Shown here one piece after another: positions 1-9,169 of a stretch of DNA of 26,021 nt (the stretch's first letter is position 1; each line of letters begins with the position of its first letter). The stretch comes from Beroe ovata (taxonomy: Eukaryota; Ctenophora; Nuda; Beroida; Beroidae). The position numbers and the translations under genes are program-made. The notes below the pieces were generated by a model. It was not told the origin of the DNA. It saw only the letters and a program-made list of their open reading frames with translations, and did not search any database. The stretch lies in assembly GCA_946803715.1 (NCBI GenBank), contig CAMPET010000086.1:231422-257442 (forward strand), read 5' to 3'.

Positions 1-3000
1 CCCCCCGCGGCCCCCGCCGCCCCCCCCGTAAGCATTATTCTCAACCTGCTCCCCATATTAATATATTATACATGTAGATTACAGCTGAGTGGGGGAAGAA
101 AAGATTTTAGTGTAGCTTTGCAAATAAAGCAACATAATTCTGTGAGAAAATGAATCATGAAGTTGAGACAATTGTGAAGAATGGGACAAATATATGCTTA
201 AAAAAATGCTGCACAATATTTGATAACCTCATTGAACACGACGGCATCGGGGTTGTTCAATTTGTAGGCTTGGGCAGCTTCACTGACAAACTCTATCGCC
301 CAACAAGCCTCTGCGATTCCAGCCTAGGGAGATGTAACTTTATTATATATTTAAGGTATTGAGAAACTAAATATTAATCCATATTGTGATTTCTAGCCAT
401 GATCATTGATCATATTATTTTACATAGATATGCATCGCTGTATGCATACTGATACTTATGTGATTATGTTGCTGAATGCGTAAAATTAAATATGGTCTTT
501 CTTTGCCAACAAAACGGTCTCTTAATAATAAGATCAAAGGGGAAGAATATGAATCGCATATTATGATTCTGAAGAACATTAGAGTATAAGGCTTTGAAGA
601 GAGGGGTATGAAAATTTTCATTATATAAGAAGTTTTCGACCCGGCTATAATTGACAGGTGTCTAGTGTTATCACGAGAACCGCCAAATCTCCGTCGCACG
701 TATCAAACTCACAGGTTGCCCTGAGCAACGCGCGCGGTTACCTGATGGAATCCGGCTGATAGCCCGCCGCACCCAGCGAACACGTCGAGTGTTCTCAACT
801 TCCTGGGAATAGTGTCATCTGATCCCGTATTGTCCACAGTTTTCTTCTTACTCTTGCCCTTATTGCTGGACCTGTGACACGACAATGTCATGAGGGCATG
901 CGGCATGCACGTGGCATGAGGGCATGCCACGTGGAGCGGTCATGATGTTTGGATCAAGACAAGGGCACTGAGCACTCTGGTGAGTGGCCTATTAAGTATT
1001 ATCAAGTGGCTACTGTTAACGACTGCAAAATTCTGTCACCCATATTTCAAAGATTTCTATATTTTTCGAAGTAGTGACTAGGGTCACGAATAATATAAAA
1101 TTACTGAAAAACGGTTTAGCAAACCTAGCTTCACTCGGAACATCCTCCAATAACTTTTCCTTAGAATTCCACATCTCACTAATGTAGAAATGGTCGGGTT
1201 GCGCAGAGTACTCCATTAGATCTGTTATCTCATCACTGTGTTTCACAGTGCACTTACCAGCTATCTTACTAGCTGATATGTTCACCTTGGTGGAGATGTC
1301 CAGGAATCAACCCTCCAACTCAACAAAATAGAGGGATTGTTGTTATGACGTTATCAGCAGGGGGAGGGTTGTGAAAATACTGTAAAAATGGAGTTTTCAA
1401 ACCTCATCATGACTATAGAACAGGATGTTGATGTCGGCCGATTCGAGGGAAGAGATATCCACGTTCTCCGATCGATACATTTTCTTCACCAACACCTGGT
1501 GATTTTATTCAGGTGACACCCGGTGACACTGATGATAATATAATATTCAGGTTGCCTGCAGTCGACCACCGTAGTCGATCACCGCCAACGCCGGTAAGGG
1601 AAATATAGAAACGAAATATCAGGATCATCATCGACAGCGGCAAATATATTCAAGTGACGCCTGGTCATGATTTTCAGGTGAAGTACTATCTCAATTCGAG
1701 GAACTGCAAAGTTGTTACTGAGTTGTCAAAGTTGTTCACGATCCTTATTTCAAGATTTACTTATAGAAGGCGCATGGAACACAAAGAAATTTTATTAACT
1801 GTCTTTGAAGTTAATATTAACCGCCCATTTCAAGTTGAAATCACAAGAGCAAGTCTTAAACCTGCTCTTATGATTTCAACTTGAATTGGGCGGTTCAAAA
1901 CGTCTGAGGAAACGCACTGCAAAACATTTAATACCTCAATTGACGTAGAATCGAGGGAATCCTTGACTCGGGAGAACGATACTATTCGCCCAATCCTATA
2001 TGGTTCCGGTACAGAGTCATTGTTACCCTTGATATAATCTGATTTTCGGTAATACTCTGAGGCATGCGATGTATTATTTGAGGTTGAAGGAGAAGCAGTC
2101 CGATGGGGACTAGGGTGAGGTAGGGCCATCGGATACAAGGAATAAGGGGATTCTATCGTCCACAGAATAGGTATAACACGAAAATGAACGTTCAATGAGA
2201 AATCTAAAGTGAAGATATATCTAGTCGGAATCATTTCAGAAATGCTAAAGTTGACAAGGCATCTGTCATTAATCACCACATGACAACAAGAATTTGAGGG
2301 AGAGATCTCCCGCTCTATAAAGAGGAGGAAATGTCGAAATCTCACCTGGAAACATATCCTCGTCAACCTGATCCTTCCTCACCCGGGTAACCACGGTTTT
2401 GTAGCGGGATGGGAGCGGAAACGCGTCACACGAGATATAAACATAGTCTCCGGCCGTGTATGTCACGTGGTTGTGCCGCAAAACGTCGTTCTGATCGTCT
2501 AATTCGGAGATTGTCGTGGGAATGGAGGGGTTGTCATGGAAATTGAGGGGTTGTCATGGAAATGAAGGGGTTGTCATGGAAATGAAGGGGTTGTCATGGA
2601 AATGGAGGGGTTGTCATGGAAATGAAGAGAAAGTTGTCAAGGTGATTAGGGAAATAGTAAGTTTTTGCATAGCACGCGTTTTAACGATCTTGACCAACCT
2701 AAACACGGCTCAGCTGCAGATTCTGATTCGAGTTTCCGGACGCATGACGGACATTTTCCGGTTTGGGGATCCCAATCCATGTACTCGGGGGGTGGATCTT
2801 CAAATCTTTGGGGGTTAATAAAAATCATTTCAAATAAACAAATTCATCGATATCCGTTAAACCTGGTTAATGTTGGCGATCAACTAATAGAAAAACATGA
2901 AACTAGGCTGCTCCGATTGATATTTAATCTAAATGGCTGCAGAACTCAGTATCCATACCTCGCACTATCAGAATCGTACCAGAACTTGAAATGGTAACCA

Positions 3001-6000
3001 CTTTGACTGTTGGGAAGAACTTCAAATCCACCTGGGCACCTTCATGTTATTACCAATAATCGAGAAGTCATCGATACATGCCGTTCAACGAAAGTAGCAA
3101 ATTTGTGGTTTTGAGGTAGGAGATCACGTCTTATAAACGATATTAAATAGATATCGTCGGACGTCGTGATATAAATTATCACGGATCATATCAAATATCG
3201 GCTCTTCCATTAAAGTTTAAACGTCTCTGAGAATCATCGGGAACAACTTATCCCTAAACATTGCAACCGAAATTTCATTTGATCTTCAACCGAAATATAT
3301 TTTGACATCAAACATGCCCCCCCGCACCCGTAGGGGCATTCAGACCAACCTGACATACTCCAATCCTCGGGCGGTGGCCTGTACTCAACATCAACCTTCC
3401 CGACTAGGGATCCCAGGGGGACGGTATCGCAGAGATCGGAGAGAAACAGCTCCGAGGTGTCATGTGCGTCACCGAGTACTGTATCTTGTACACCGCTTAT
3501 ATGGGATGGGAAGTGGTGTCAAACAACAGTTAAATTGACACTATATTCCTTGATTGACACTCAGAATTGACACTGAATTCCTCACAATTGACACGTATGT
3601 GTTACTGATGATGACTGAATGTGCCTCCAAGCAAGAAACAAAATGCTCACCACATCCAGTGGACGTGGACCGATTCCGCAGTCCCCTTCCTGGATATTGA
3701 CACCACTCTTCCCACATAATCGGGTATGTCGCTGGTGTCAGGAGCTATGGCAACGTAGTCTCCAAGGGAAACGGTCGAGTCACCAACTTGAGCAGAGCCG
3801 TAATAGGATTCATTACCTGGAAATTGTGTGATTGGTCGTATAAAGTCAGAGTAAATCAGAGAGAAGTGGTGTCAGCGAAAAGTGGTGTCAGAGAGAAGCT
3901 GTGTCAGCGAAAAGTGGTGTCAGCGAAAAACGATGACGTGAGAAGAATAGTGTCAGCAAAATGTTTTAATTGTGGTAAACAGTTCCATCTAAACATTCGA
4001 GAAAAACCGACCTCCCTTTCTGATAACGTCACCAACAATTCTACCCTCAATCTTGCTTGACACGGATTTATGCTGTCTGTCACCGCTTTCGCTATTTCCC
4101 TTGAAGACACCATTCTTTGGCGCAAAATCTGTTCGATCTACGGAGTTTTCCTTGGCTGTCTGAATCACCATATTAGGACACCTGAAACTTGGTGATTGAG
4201 AATCTCGGGAACTGAGAAATCTTCGCGTCTGAAGTCACGAGAATGAACACTCAAGCGCAGCGCGCGCATAAGCAAAATAAATGCAATCGTCGATCGCGCG
4301 CATGCAGCGCGTCAGCCGCCAAAACTGTATAAGATAGATGGGTTTCGTCATGAAAATGTCGTATGGATGTCGCGCCCGCGCACCAAGTCACACTTTGTGT
4401 CACATTGCGGCATGGTTGGAATTCTCGGAATGAACTGCAGTCTGCATGAATGAAAGATGCCAAAAGGGATCTTCCCTACATCTGAACTGAAAGTAAAAGA
4501 TACAAACGAATGTACGGTAGAATCAATTAACCCAATGAATTTCGCATCTAACAATAAACATACCTCCTGTTGACACATGCTTGTCGCCTCTTCCCCTCAC
4601 CTCCAAACTTGATCATATCTTTACAAGTTGCACAACTCCCACAATCAGAAGACTTACATGCAGCACAATCATTGCACCGTTTCCTACGATTCTGAGAAAC
4701 ATTTGCATTATTTTCGGTAAATGATTCGTCCGCTCCGATAGTAAAATGGCATTAAGAGCATTAATATGGAATTAAGAGCTTTCGACGTCAATCCAGGATT
4801 AGATAAATCGAATAATTACAAATCTGAGGCATCAAAAGAGATATGAAACATACTACGGGTAGAATACGATTGGTACACACGCATACCATGTCATTCATTT
4901 GATCGATGAACAGTCCCTCAAATGTTGCTGCAACTAGAGGAGTTACAGTGGCGTGTGAAATATCTGTGCTCTTTGTCTTACCACTCTGAAATAATGAAAT
5001 TTTTCTGACAGAATCAAACTCCATTCCTATTATACGGTCAACTATGCTACGAATTACTTCCTCCGACATTTATCATTATATCGGTTGATGGATCGCTTCA
5101 ATGCTTATTATCTTTCGAAGTTTTGACTTGAAAGATGTGATTCCTTCATACTACGAAAGTTCATGCGATCAAATCTAGCTTAATAGATTTAAATGGCTGA
5201 GCGAGATTATCATGACGGGGCTGACATTTTCGTGACACTTACCTTGTCAGCTTTCTTGATGACAGGTCTGCGTGGTGGTCGGGTAGTATCAGCTCTTGAC
5301 ACCCCTCCTCTCTCCCTTGAAACCGCTGTTCTTGACACCGCTTCATCACCAAGTGTGACACCAGCTAGTTCTATCAGACTTCTCACAGCTGGGATTGTTA
5401 TGAGAAGGTCGTCATTGTCACCTGCTGCCTGAAATAGGTGTCAGAGCGTGTATGTCACCTAAAAAGGTGTCACAACAAACGTCTTAGCGCAGTGGAAATA
5501 ATCGCCTCAGTTACTCATCAATGTAGACACCAAAATAGTCTGCACCCTATAACCACTACCTCAAAGCAGCTCTTGTTTCAGGTTAGCTGAACCCTCAACA
5601 CAACACGACTATACCTAAACCAGATCGCAATTGCTACAAAGTACAATATAACCAGAATCCAGATTGCAAGTTACGATTTGGTTAATGGTAAATAATTAAT
5701 AATTATTGGTGACGATTGGTACCATTAACCGAAAACCAACTGTCCACTATAACCAGGTCGGCATCACTTACCAAATCGTAACTCTCTATTTGCTCCACGA
5801 GAAATTGGGCGTGTCTCAGCAGAGTTTCGTCCGTAAACTTGACACAATTCTCCGGTGGGACGGCAAGTTGAACGGAGATGATCAGATCTTCCAGCGTTAA
5901 CTCTGGGCAAATGTGGTGTCAAAGGAAAATGTGCGGGAATTGGACTGGATGAACGGTCGTGGAAGCGGTATCAACACGGCACAATGAACGTGGTGTCAAC

Positions 6001-7847
6001 GCGCCAACGTGGTGTAAACTAGTCAGAGTGGTGTCAATGCGCCAAAATTGTGTCAACTCGTCAAAGTGGTGTCAACGCGCAAAAGTGGTGTCAACGCGCA
6101 AAAGTGGTGTCAACTCGTCAGAGTGGTATCAACGCGCCAAAATTGTGTCAACTCGTCAGAGTGGTGTCAACGCGCCAAAGTGGCGTCAACGCGCAAAAGT
6201 GGCGTCAATGCCTCAAAATGGTGTCAACTCGTCAGAGTGGTGTCAACTCGTCAGAGTGGTGTCAATGACGTTGATTGAACGACGTCGAGTAACGTGTCGC
6301 GCACGTGTTACCTGGATCCTCCTCAAGAATTTCAATTACAACTTTACTGAGGAATGTCTTCTCTCTCAGAGTATCGAATATTGGAATGTACTGATCACTC
6401 GGCTGCAGAAGAAGATAGTCCGCATACACTGAAAATAGCAACATGAGCTATTGAAAGCATCATGAGCTATCCTTGGCATCATGAACTATCGGTAAACTTA
6501 TGCAATATCTATAACGATCCTCAATCAATTATGAATGGATTCTTCACTGATAAATGATTCTAAATGACAACAAAACTACTCACTGGTTGTGAAGCCTATC
6601 AGCTCCTTCTCACCCCCGTCAAAACCAGCTATGTACCAGCAGTCTATCGGTCCAAGTCTAGTACCATACACTCCGCCTTCAATAGGATATAAGGTGAAAT
6701 ATACCAAGAGAACAGGTCACAAATCTTCCAGGCATTACATGAAGACAGTGTAAGAGCTATGAGAACTAGCCGAAAATCTACAAACACTAGGTTAAACATT
6801 TGCAGCCCTTTTTCAGATTAAATCCAAAGTTGAAGTCTCAAACATTACCATATACCATGAAATTACAAGGATTCAAGACAAATATAAGACTTTTTCTCAC
6901 CAGTGAGGGATGGGGAATCGTCATAGATAGGTTTTATGTACCCACTGAAGTACAGGTGAACGTTCTGATCAATAAGACCTGCAAAGAGAACAGTTTCCAT
7001 CACGAGAAAATAGTTTTCATCCATTTGGTAAGTCACACACACTCAGTTACGCAAAAGTGGAACACATATTTCCATTGATAGTGCATTACCTGTGTCAAAG
7101 GGGCATAAATGCCCATATTCATCATAGATGGTGAAGTTGGTTATTCTATGTTGGGGTCTGTCACTCCATTCATCCCCTAGAGAAATCATTGCATTTCATT
7201 GAACATAATAGGGCATATTTCACTATAAAACCCTTCACTGGATAGCCCATTTTGTCATTTCACATGATGGAAAAGGGAGGAATATGACAAGTATGATATT
7301 ACCATTGCTTTCTCCATCAAATATAGACAGCGTCTCTGAAGCTAGTGCAATGAATTCCTCCACAGCATCACTTGTATCTCCAGAGAACATAGTTAATGAT
7401 TGAGAGTCCAACAACTGAGCAGATGTTGTCAGCAACAAAAGCATACGATTCAATTTAAGCTTTTGTATGTCTAAAACCTCTCGACACTGATTCAGGTCAT
7501 ATCATGCAAAAATAAATGCTTAATTCATCTCATTAAATAATCACCTGCTTGCAAATGTCACATTTGAGAGGCTTCTGAGACAAAACCGACTTCTTCCTCT
7601 TAGATCCTTTGCCACTCTCATCAGTAATTTTGGAACGCTTGCTAGCAGGACCATCATCTAATAAGGAGACTTTTAGTAGAATGAAACCGAGTGAGCTATA
7701 TCTGATCACTCATTGATTTAAAGAAGAATGATTCTTACCAGCTGCTTCGTTGACCAATTCCTCTGCAGATTCATTTTCATTAGGTCCATGTAACTTTGAG
7801 TGAGAACTGAAAATCTCCTTTAAGTCTTTCTGCTTTGATCTAACCAT
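1..7847 (-). CDS. DNMT1: DNMT1, maintenance DNA (cytosine-5) methyltransferase, 3' end outside the window
   Basis: This enzyme copies CpG methylation onto new DNA strands in the nucleus. Exons (high to low coordinate): 7847-7739, 7657-7545, 7414-7303, 7176-7090, 6978-6901, 6676-6584, 6428-6312, 5902-5772, 5428-5243, 4985-4887, 4733-4564, 4181-4012, 3816-3651, 3495-3328, 3006-2959, 2805-2699, 2498-2346, 2056-1935, 1495-1403, 1285-1125, 871-742 and 323-228. They sum to 2709 bases (903 codons) with matching phases. Domain order is RFTS, CXXC, BAH1, BAH2, then the methyltransferase start, as in animal DNMT1. Motif I sits near residue 857, against about 1139 in the human protein, so the N-terminus is much shorter. 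The PCQ and later motifs lie beyond base 1. Less certain borders are the 3' ends of exon 3495-3328 (an alternative donor would end it at 3350) and the start of exon 4733-4564. The family call is very secure. Confidence 0.95.
228..871 (-). other. DNMT1: DNMT1 methyltransferase domain, first two exons (motif I)
   Basis: Exon 871-742 starts with a lysine-rich linker (NKGKSKKK), the counterpart of the Lys-Gly linker between BAH2 and the catalytic domain. It ends in [18 protein letters not shown], the AdoMet-binding motif I, followed by a GTAACC donor. Exon 323-228 continues with [12 protein letters not shown] and [14 protein letters not shown], then a GT donor at 227-226. The whole match to animal DNMT1 is collinear and free of gaps. 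Bases 1-227 are the start of the next intron. Bases 1-27 are a C-rich low-complexity run at the window edge. The intron 324-741 shows no repeat or extra coding match. Confidence 0.93.
1125..3816 (-). other. DNMT1: DNMT1 tandem BAH1-BAH2 domains
   Basis: BAH1 begins in exon 3816-3651 ([20 protein letters not shown], then VHVHWM). It continues in 3495-3328 ([20 protein letters not shown]), 3006-2959 ([13 protein letters not shown]), 2805-2699 ([14 protein letters not shown]) and 2498-2346 ([18 protein letters not shown]). Exon 2056-1935 has [10 protein letters not shown] and PEPYRIGRI, nearly identical to vertebrate DNMT1. BAH2 runs through 1495-1403 ([20 protein letters not shown]) and 1285-1125 ([27 protein letters not shown]). 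BAH domains position the catalytic lobe, and BAH1 of animal DNMT1 binds methylated histone H4K20. The CPSC pair in exon 2805-2699 matches the CVSC pair of vertebrate DNMT1. Confidence 0.92.
2511..2630. repeat. 20-base minisatellite, six copies, in a DNMT1 intron
   Basis: The unit TTGTCATGGAAATGAAGGGG repeats with an exact 20-base period six times; the first copy and the last are the most diverged. It fills most of the intron between exons 2699 and 2498. Confidence 0.95.
3862..3960. repeat. AGTGGTGTCAGCGAA-type short tandem repeat in a DNMT1 intron
   Basis: Five to six degenerate units with the core GTGTCAGCGAAA at irregular spacing of about 17-30 bases. They lie in the intron 3817-4011 and share the GGTGTCA core with the arrays at 5989 and 12914. 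Confidence 0.8.
4012..4733 (-). other. DNMT1: DNMT1 CXXC zinc finger and CXXC-BAH1 linker
   Basis: Exon 4733-4564 encodes a CXXC domain that binds unmethylated CpG. It reads [18 protein letters not shown], then [15 protein letters not shown] and RRC. All eight zinc-binding cysteines and the KFGG motif are present; the last cysteine comes from the next exon, 4181-4012. That exon encodes CPNM and the linker to BAH1, ending DVIRKG before a GTCGG donor. In vertebrate DNMT1 the linker carries a dense acidic stretch that blocks the active site on unmethylated DNA. Here D/E residues are scattered among more K/R residues and no acidic run is visible. The 5' border of the CXXC exon is uncertain: the phase-consistent acceptor is at 4735-4734, while a more typical peptide (SQNRRK) lies one frame away. 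The 382-base intron 4182-4563 has only a CpG-rich patch near 4255-4310. Confidence 0.88.
4887..7657 (-). other. DNMT1: DNMT1 replication-foci targeting sequence (RFTS)
   Basis: Nine exons encode the RFTS, which targets DNMT1 to replication forks, binds UHRF1-ubiquitinated histone H3 and autoinhibits the enzyme. Signals in order: PLKCDICKQ (7657-7545); SDAVEEF and [11 protein letters not shown] (7414-7303); [11 protein letters not shown] (7176-7090); [16 protein letters not shown] (6978-6901); [20 protein letters not shown] (6676-6584); [20 protein letters not shown] (6428-6312); [16 protein letters not shown] (5902-5772); [19 protein letters not shown] (5428-5243); and [15 protein letters not shown] (4985-4887). 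The zinc-site pair CxxC is present, but the position of the third ligand (the C of CKHGH in the human protein) is aspartate in YDEYGH. The intron 5429-5771 shows only short GTGTCA-type motifs near its high-similarity exon. Confidence 0.92.
5989..6270. repeat. 19-base minisatellite (GTGGTGTCAACGCGCCAAA), about 15 copies, in a DNMT1 intron
   Basis: The unit alternates between GCGCCAAA, GCGCAAAA and TCGTCAGA endings, giving two or three interleaved sub-types. It occupies most of the intron 5903-6311. Because 19 is not a multiple of 3, all three forward frames read through it for long stretches, which makes spurious open frames with VSTRQSGVN-like repeats. Confidence 0.95.
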
Positions 7848-7859
7848 AGAAGCAGCTAT
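7739..7859 (-). other. DNMT1: DNMT1 N-terminal exon with PIP-box-like motif; likely start codon
   Basis: From ATG at 7847-7845 the exon reads [19 protein letters not shown] and ends with a GTAAGA donor after 7739. QKDLKEIF resembles the PCNA-interaction (PIP) box of DNMT1: Q at position 1, a hydrophobic residue at 4 and F at 8. The same reading frame meets a TAA just upstream, which supports this ATG. However, a good pyrimidine tract ending in TTCAAG at 7860 could be a splice acceptor. In that case bases 7859-7848 are also exonic, and the start lies in an upstream exon. No DMAP1-binding N-terminal region is visible. Confidence 0.7.
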
Positions 7860-7995
7860 CTTGAATTAGAGAAAAGATTTAGAGGTTGAACAAAGGTTCA
7901 CACTTATACAATTATCAAGTAGCTGGTGGCAGTATCAGTATATCATGAAGAAGATTAGGGTGCACCCAATAATCAAACTTTTTGAGGCACATTAC

Positions 7996-8118
7996 TCTTT
8001 TTGTAGATCTCGATGACCTAGACCTGATTCCAAGGGTGCCAAGCTTTTTGAAAATGGACTTCGGGAAAGTTCTCCTTGTGAGTGATTTGTATTTGTCACG
8101 TGACCTGTAATTATGCAA
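7996..8118 (-). other. Candidate alternative first coding exon of DNMT1
   Basis: An open stretch from ATG at 8118 to a possible donor (AGA|GTAATG, after 7996) encodes 41 very basic residues, including SLTRRTFPKSIFKKLG and RSRSSRSTKR. Phase 0 at its end matches the possible acceptor at 7860 of the next DNMT1 exon. TRRTFPKSIF also loosely resembles the human DNMT1 PCNA-binding segment (shared T, R, T, S and F positions). There may instead be an acceptor at 8106-8105, making this an internal exon. It could equally be non-coding. Only transcript data would decide. Confidence 0.35.
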
Positions 8119-8182
8119 CTACAACGCGCAATATCATAGCACAGCGCACAAGCAGCAAGGGACTTGTTGAATTGCAGTTGTT

Positions 8183-8216
8183 GATAAATAAAATAAATAA
8201 ATAAATAAATAAATAT
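8183..8216. repeat. (ATAA)n simple repeat
   Basis: Perfect AAAT/ATAA tetranucleotide run in the gap between DNMT1 and the fusion gene, about 15 bases from the single undetermined base (n) at 8232. Confidence 0.95.
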
Positions 8217-8232
8217 TTTGATATACATCAAN

Positions 8233-8340
8233 GCGCGGCGCAAACTGTTTCCGTGCTTAGTGTTGACGGGCGATGCCAGACCGCTGATGCAAGCCGCCAA
8301 GTTTGCGCCGCGCGCAAAGCGAAACAAAATTCTCGGCAGG
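8233..8340. mobile_element. Diverged inverted copy of the TTGTC miniature element, with CpG-rich hairpin
   Basis: Bases 8262-8340 read in reverse complement match the right half of the element at 18099-18249 (GCTTGCATCAGCGGTCT, GAGAATTTTGTTTCG-type segments). A 13-base perfect inverted repeat (GCGCGGCGCAAAC at 8233-8245 against 8301-8313) encloses it. It sits tail-to-tail with the copy at 8374-8461, so together they could fold into a long hairpin. Confidence 0.65.
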
Positions 8341-8373
8341 CCGCAGGGTCTATCTGCATTGAATCATCAATGC

Positions 8374-8461
8374 TTGTCGATCGATGATAGCCCCTGTCGA
8401 GAATTTCGTTTTGCGCGCGCGCGCGCGGCTTGCATCAGCGGTCTATAGCATCGCCAGACAA
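8374..8461. mobile_element. 88-base miniature inverted-repeat element (MITE), family TTGTC, copy A
   Basis: It starts TTGTCGATCGATGATAGCC and ends GGTCTATAGCATCGCCAGACAA, so the ends are imperfect terminal inverted repeats beginning TTGTC. It is flanked on both sides by the same nine bases, CATCAATGC (8365-8373 and 8462-8470), a target-site duplication. The centre is a CG dinucleotide run. It encodes nothing; any transposase would be supplied from elsewhere. Confidence 0.85.
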
Positions 8462-8522
8462 CATCAATGCGATCGACAATGCTCAGTGCTGCGTAATTAA
8501 ATTGTGATCCATATCCGATCAT

Positions 8523-8703
8523 CACCAAAATTCTCCGCGCGCGTTGTGCGTCTCCGTGGTTTTTAATTTTACGACTTTTTCATGCACAGATGATCTGTGA
8601 TCGCACTGTGCACACGTTGCGCGCCCCTGTTCTACTCAGTGAACTGAAAAGTCGTAGAAAGATCACCACGGAGACGCGCAGCGCGCGCGGAGTATTTGGG
8701 TCA
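8523..8703. mobile_element. Fold-back element with ~55-base imperfect inverted repeats
   Basis: The left arm 8523-8581 (CACCAAAATTCTCCGCGCGC onward, ending ACGACTTTTTC) is the reverse complement of the right arm 8646-8703, with small mismatches. The shared core is CTCCGCGCGCG, GCGTCTCCGTGGT and ACGACTTTT. The loop is about 64 bases. No target-site duplication was found, and it is unrelated in sequence to the TTGTC family. Confidence 0.7.
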
Positions 8704-9169
8704 CGCAGCGCGGGAACAGATCGCACCCAGTATAATACTAAAATAATAAATCAACTCGAATATTTTTATTTAAATATTGATATCATATCAATTGAATTGC
8801 AAATTATGACCAAATGATCGATCTTGAATTTTCTGAGATTGCAATTGCATTTGTAGCAAAATATTTGAATTGTATTTAGAATTCAGATCATGAATAATAA
8901 TAGAATCTTTATCTGATTCTGTGTCCATGTCATCAGTCATGTGTCATGGTCATCACATTCACATGACAATTATAATTATATGCATTATGCAATGCACATG
9001 ATTGATGCAATGATATGCGCCGCCTTTCTTCTATGCCAATGTCCCGGTCCATGCCACATATTGCCATGTTATTGATCGTTCGAAGAGTATGTCTCAATGT
9101 CTGATTGGACTGCACAACTGTTGCACTTACACTGTATGACTGTAATGTGATTAGGCTATCAACTTCTGT

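Noticed and set aside
1-28. C-rich run as part of a DNMT1 exon
   Set aside because: Low-complexity at the window edge with no match to the next expected methyltransferase segment in any frame.
2516-2818. Forward frame with [13 protein letters not shown]-like repeats
   Set aside because: It translates the 20-base minisatellite and then the antisense of a DNMT1 exon.
3302-3538. Forward 78-residue open frame
   Set aside because: Antisense of the DNMT1 BAH1 exon 3495-3328, which explains its openness.
5989-6270. CRISPR-like array of repeats
   Set aside because: Eukaryotic intron, unit of 19 bases without distinct spacers; a minisatellite.
5959-6444. Overlapping forward open frames with repeated [15 protein letters not shown]-like peptides
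   Set aside because: They are translations of the 19-base minisatellite in a DNMT1 intron; the unit length keeps all three frames open. No start context or family match.
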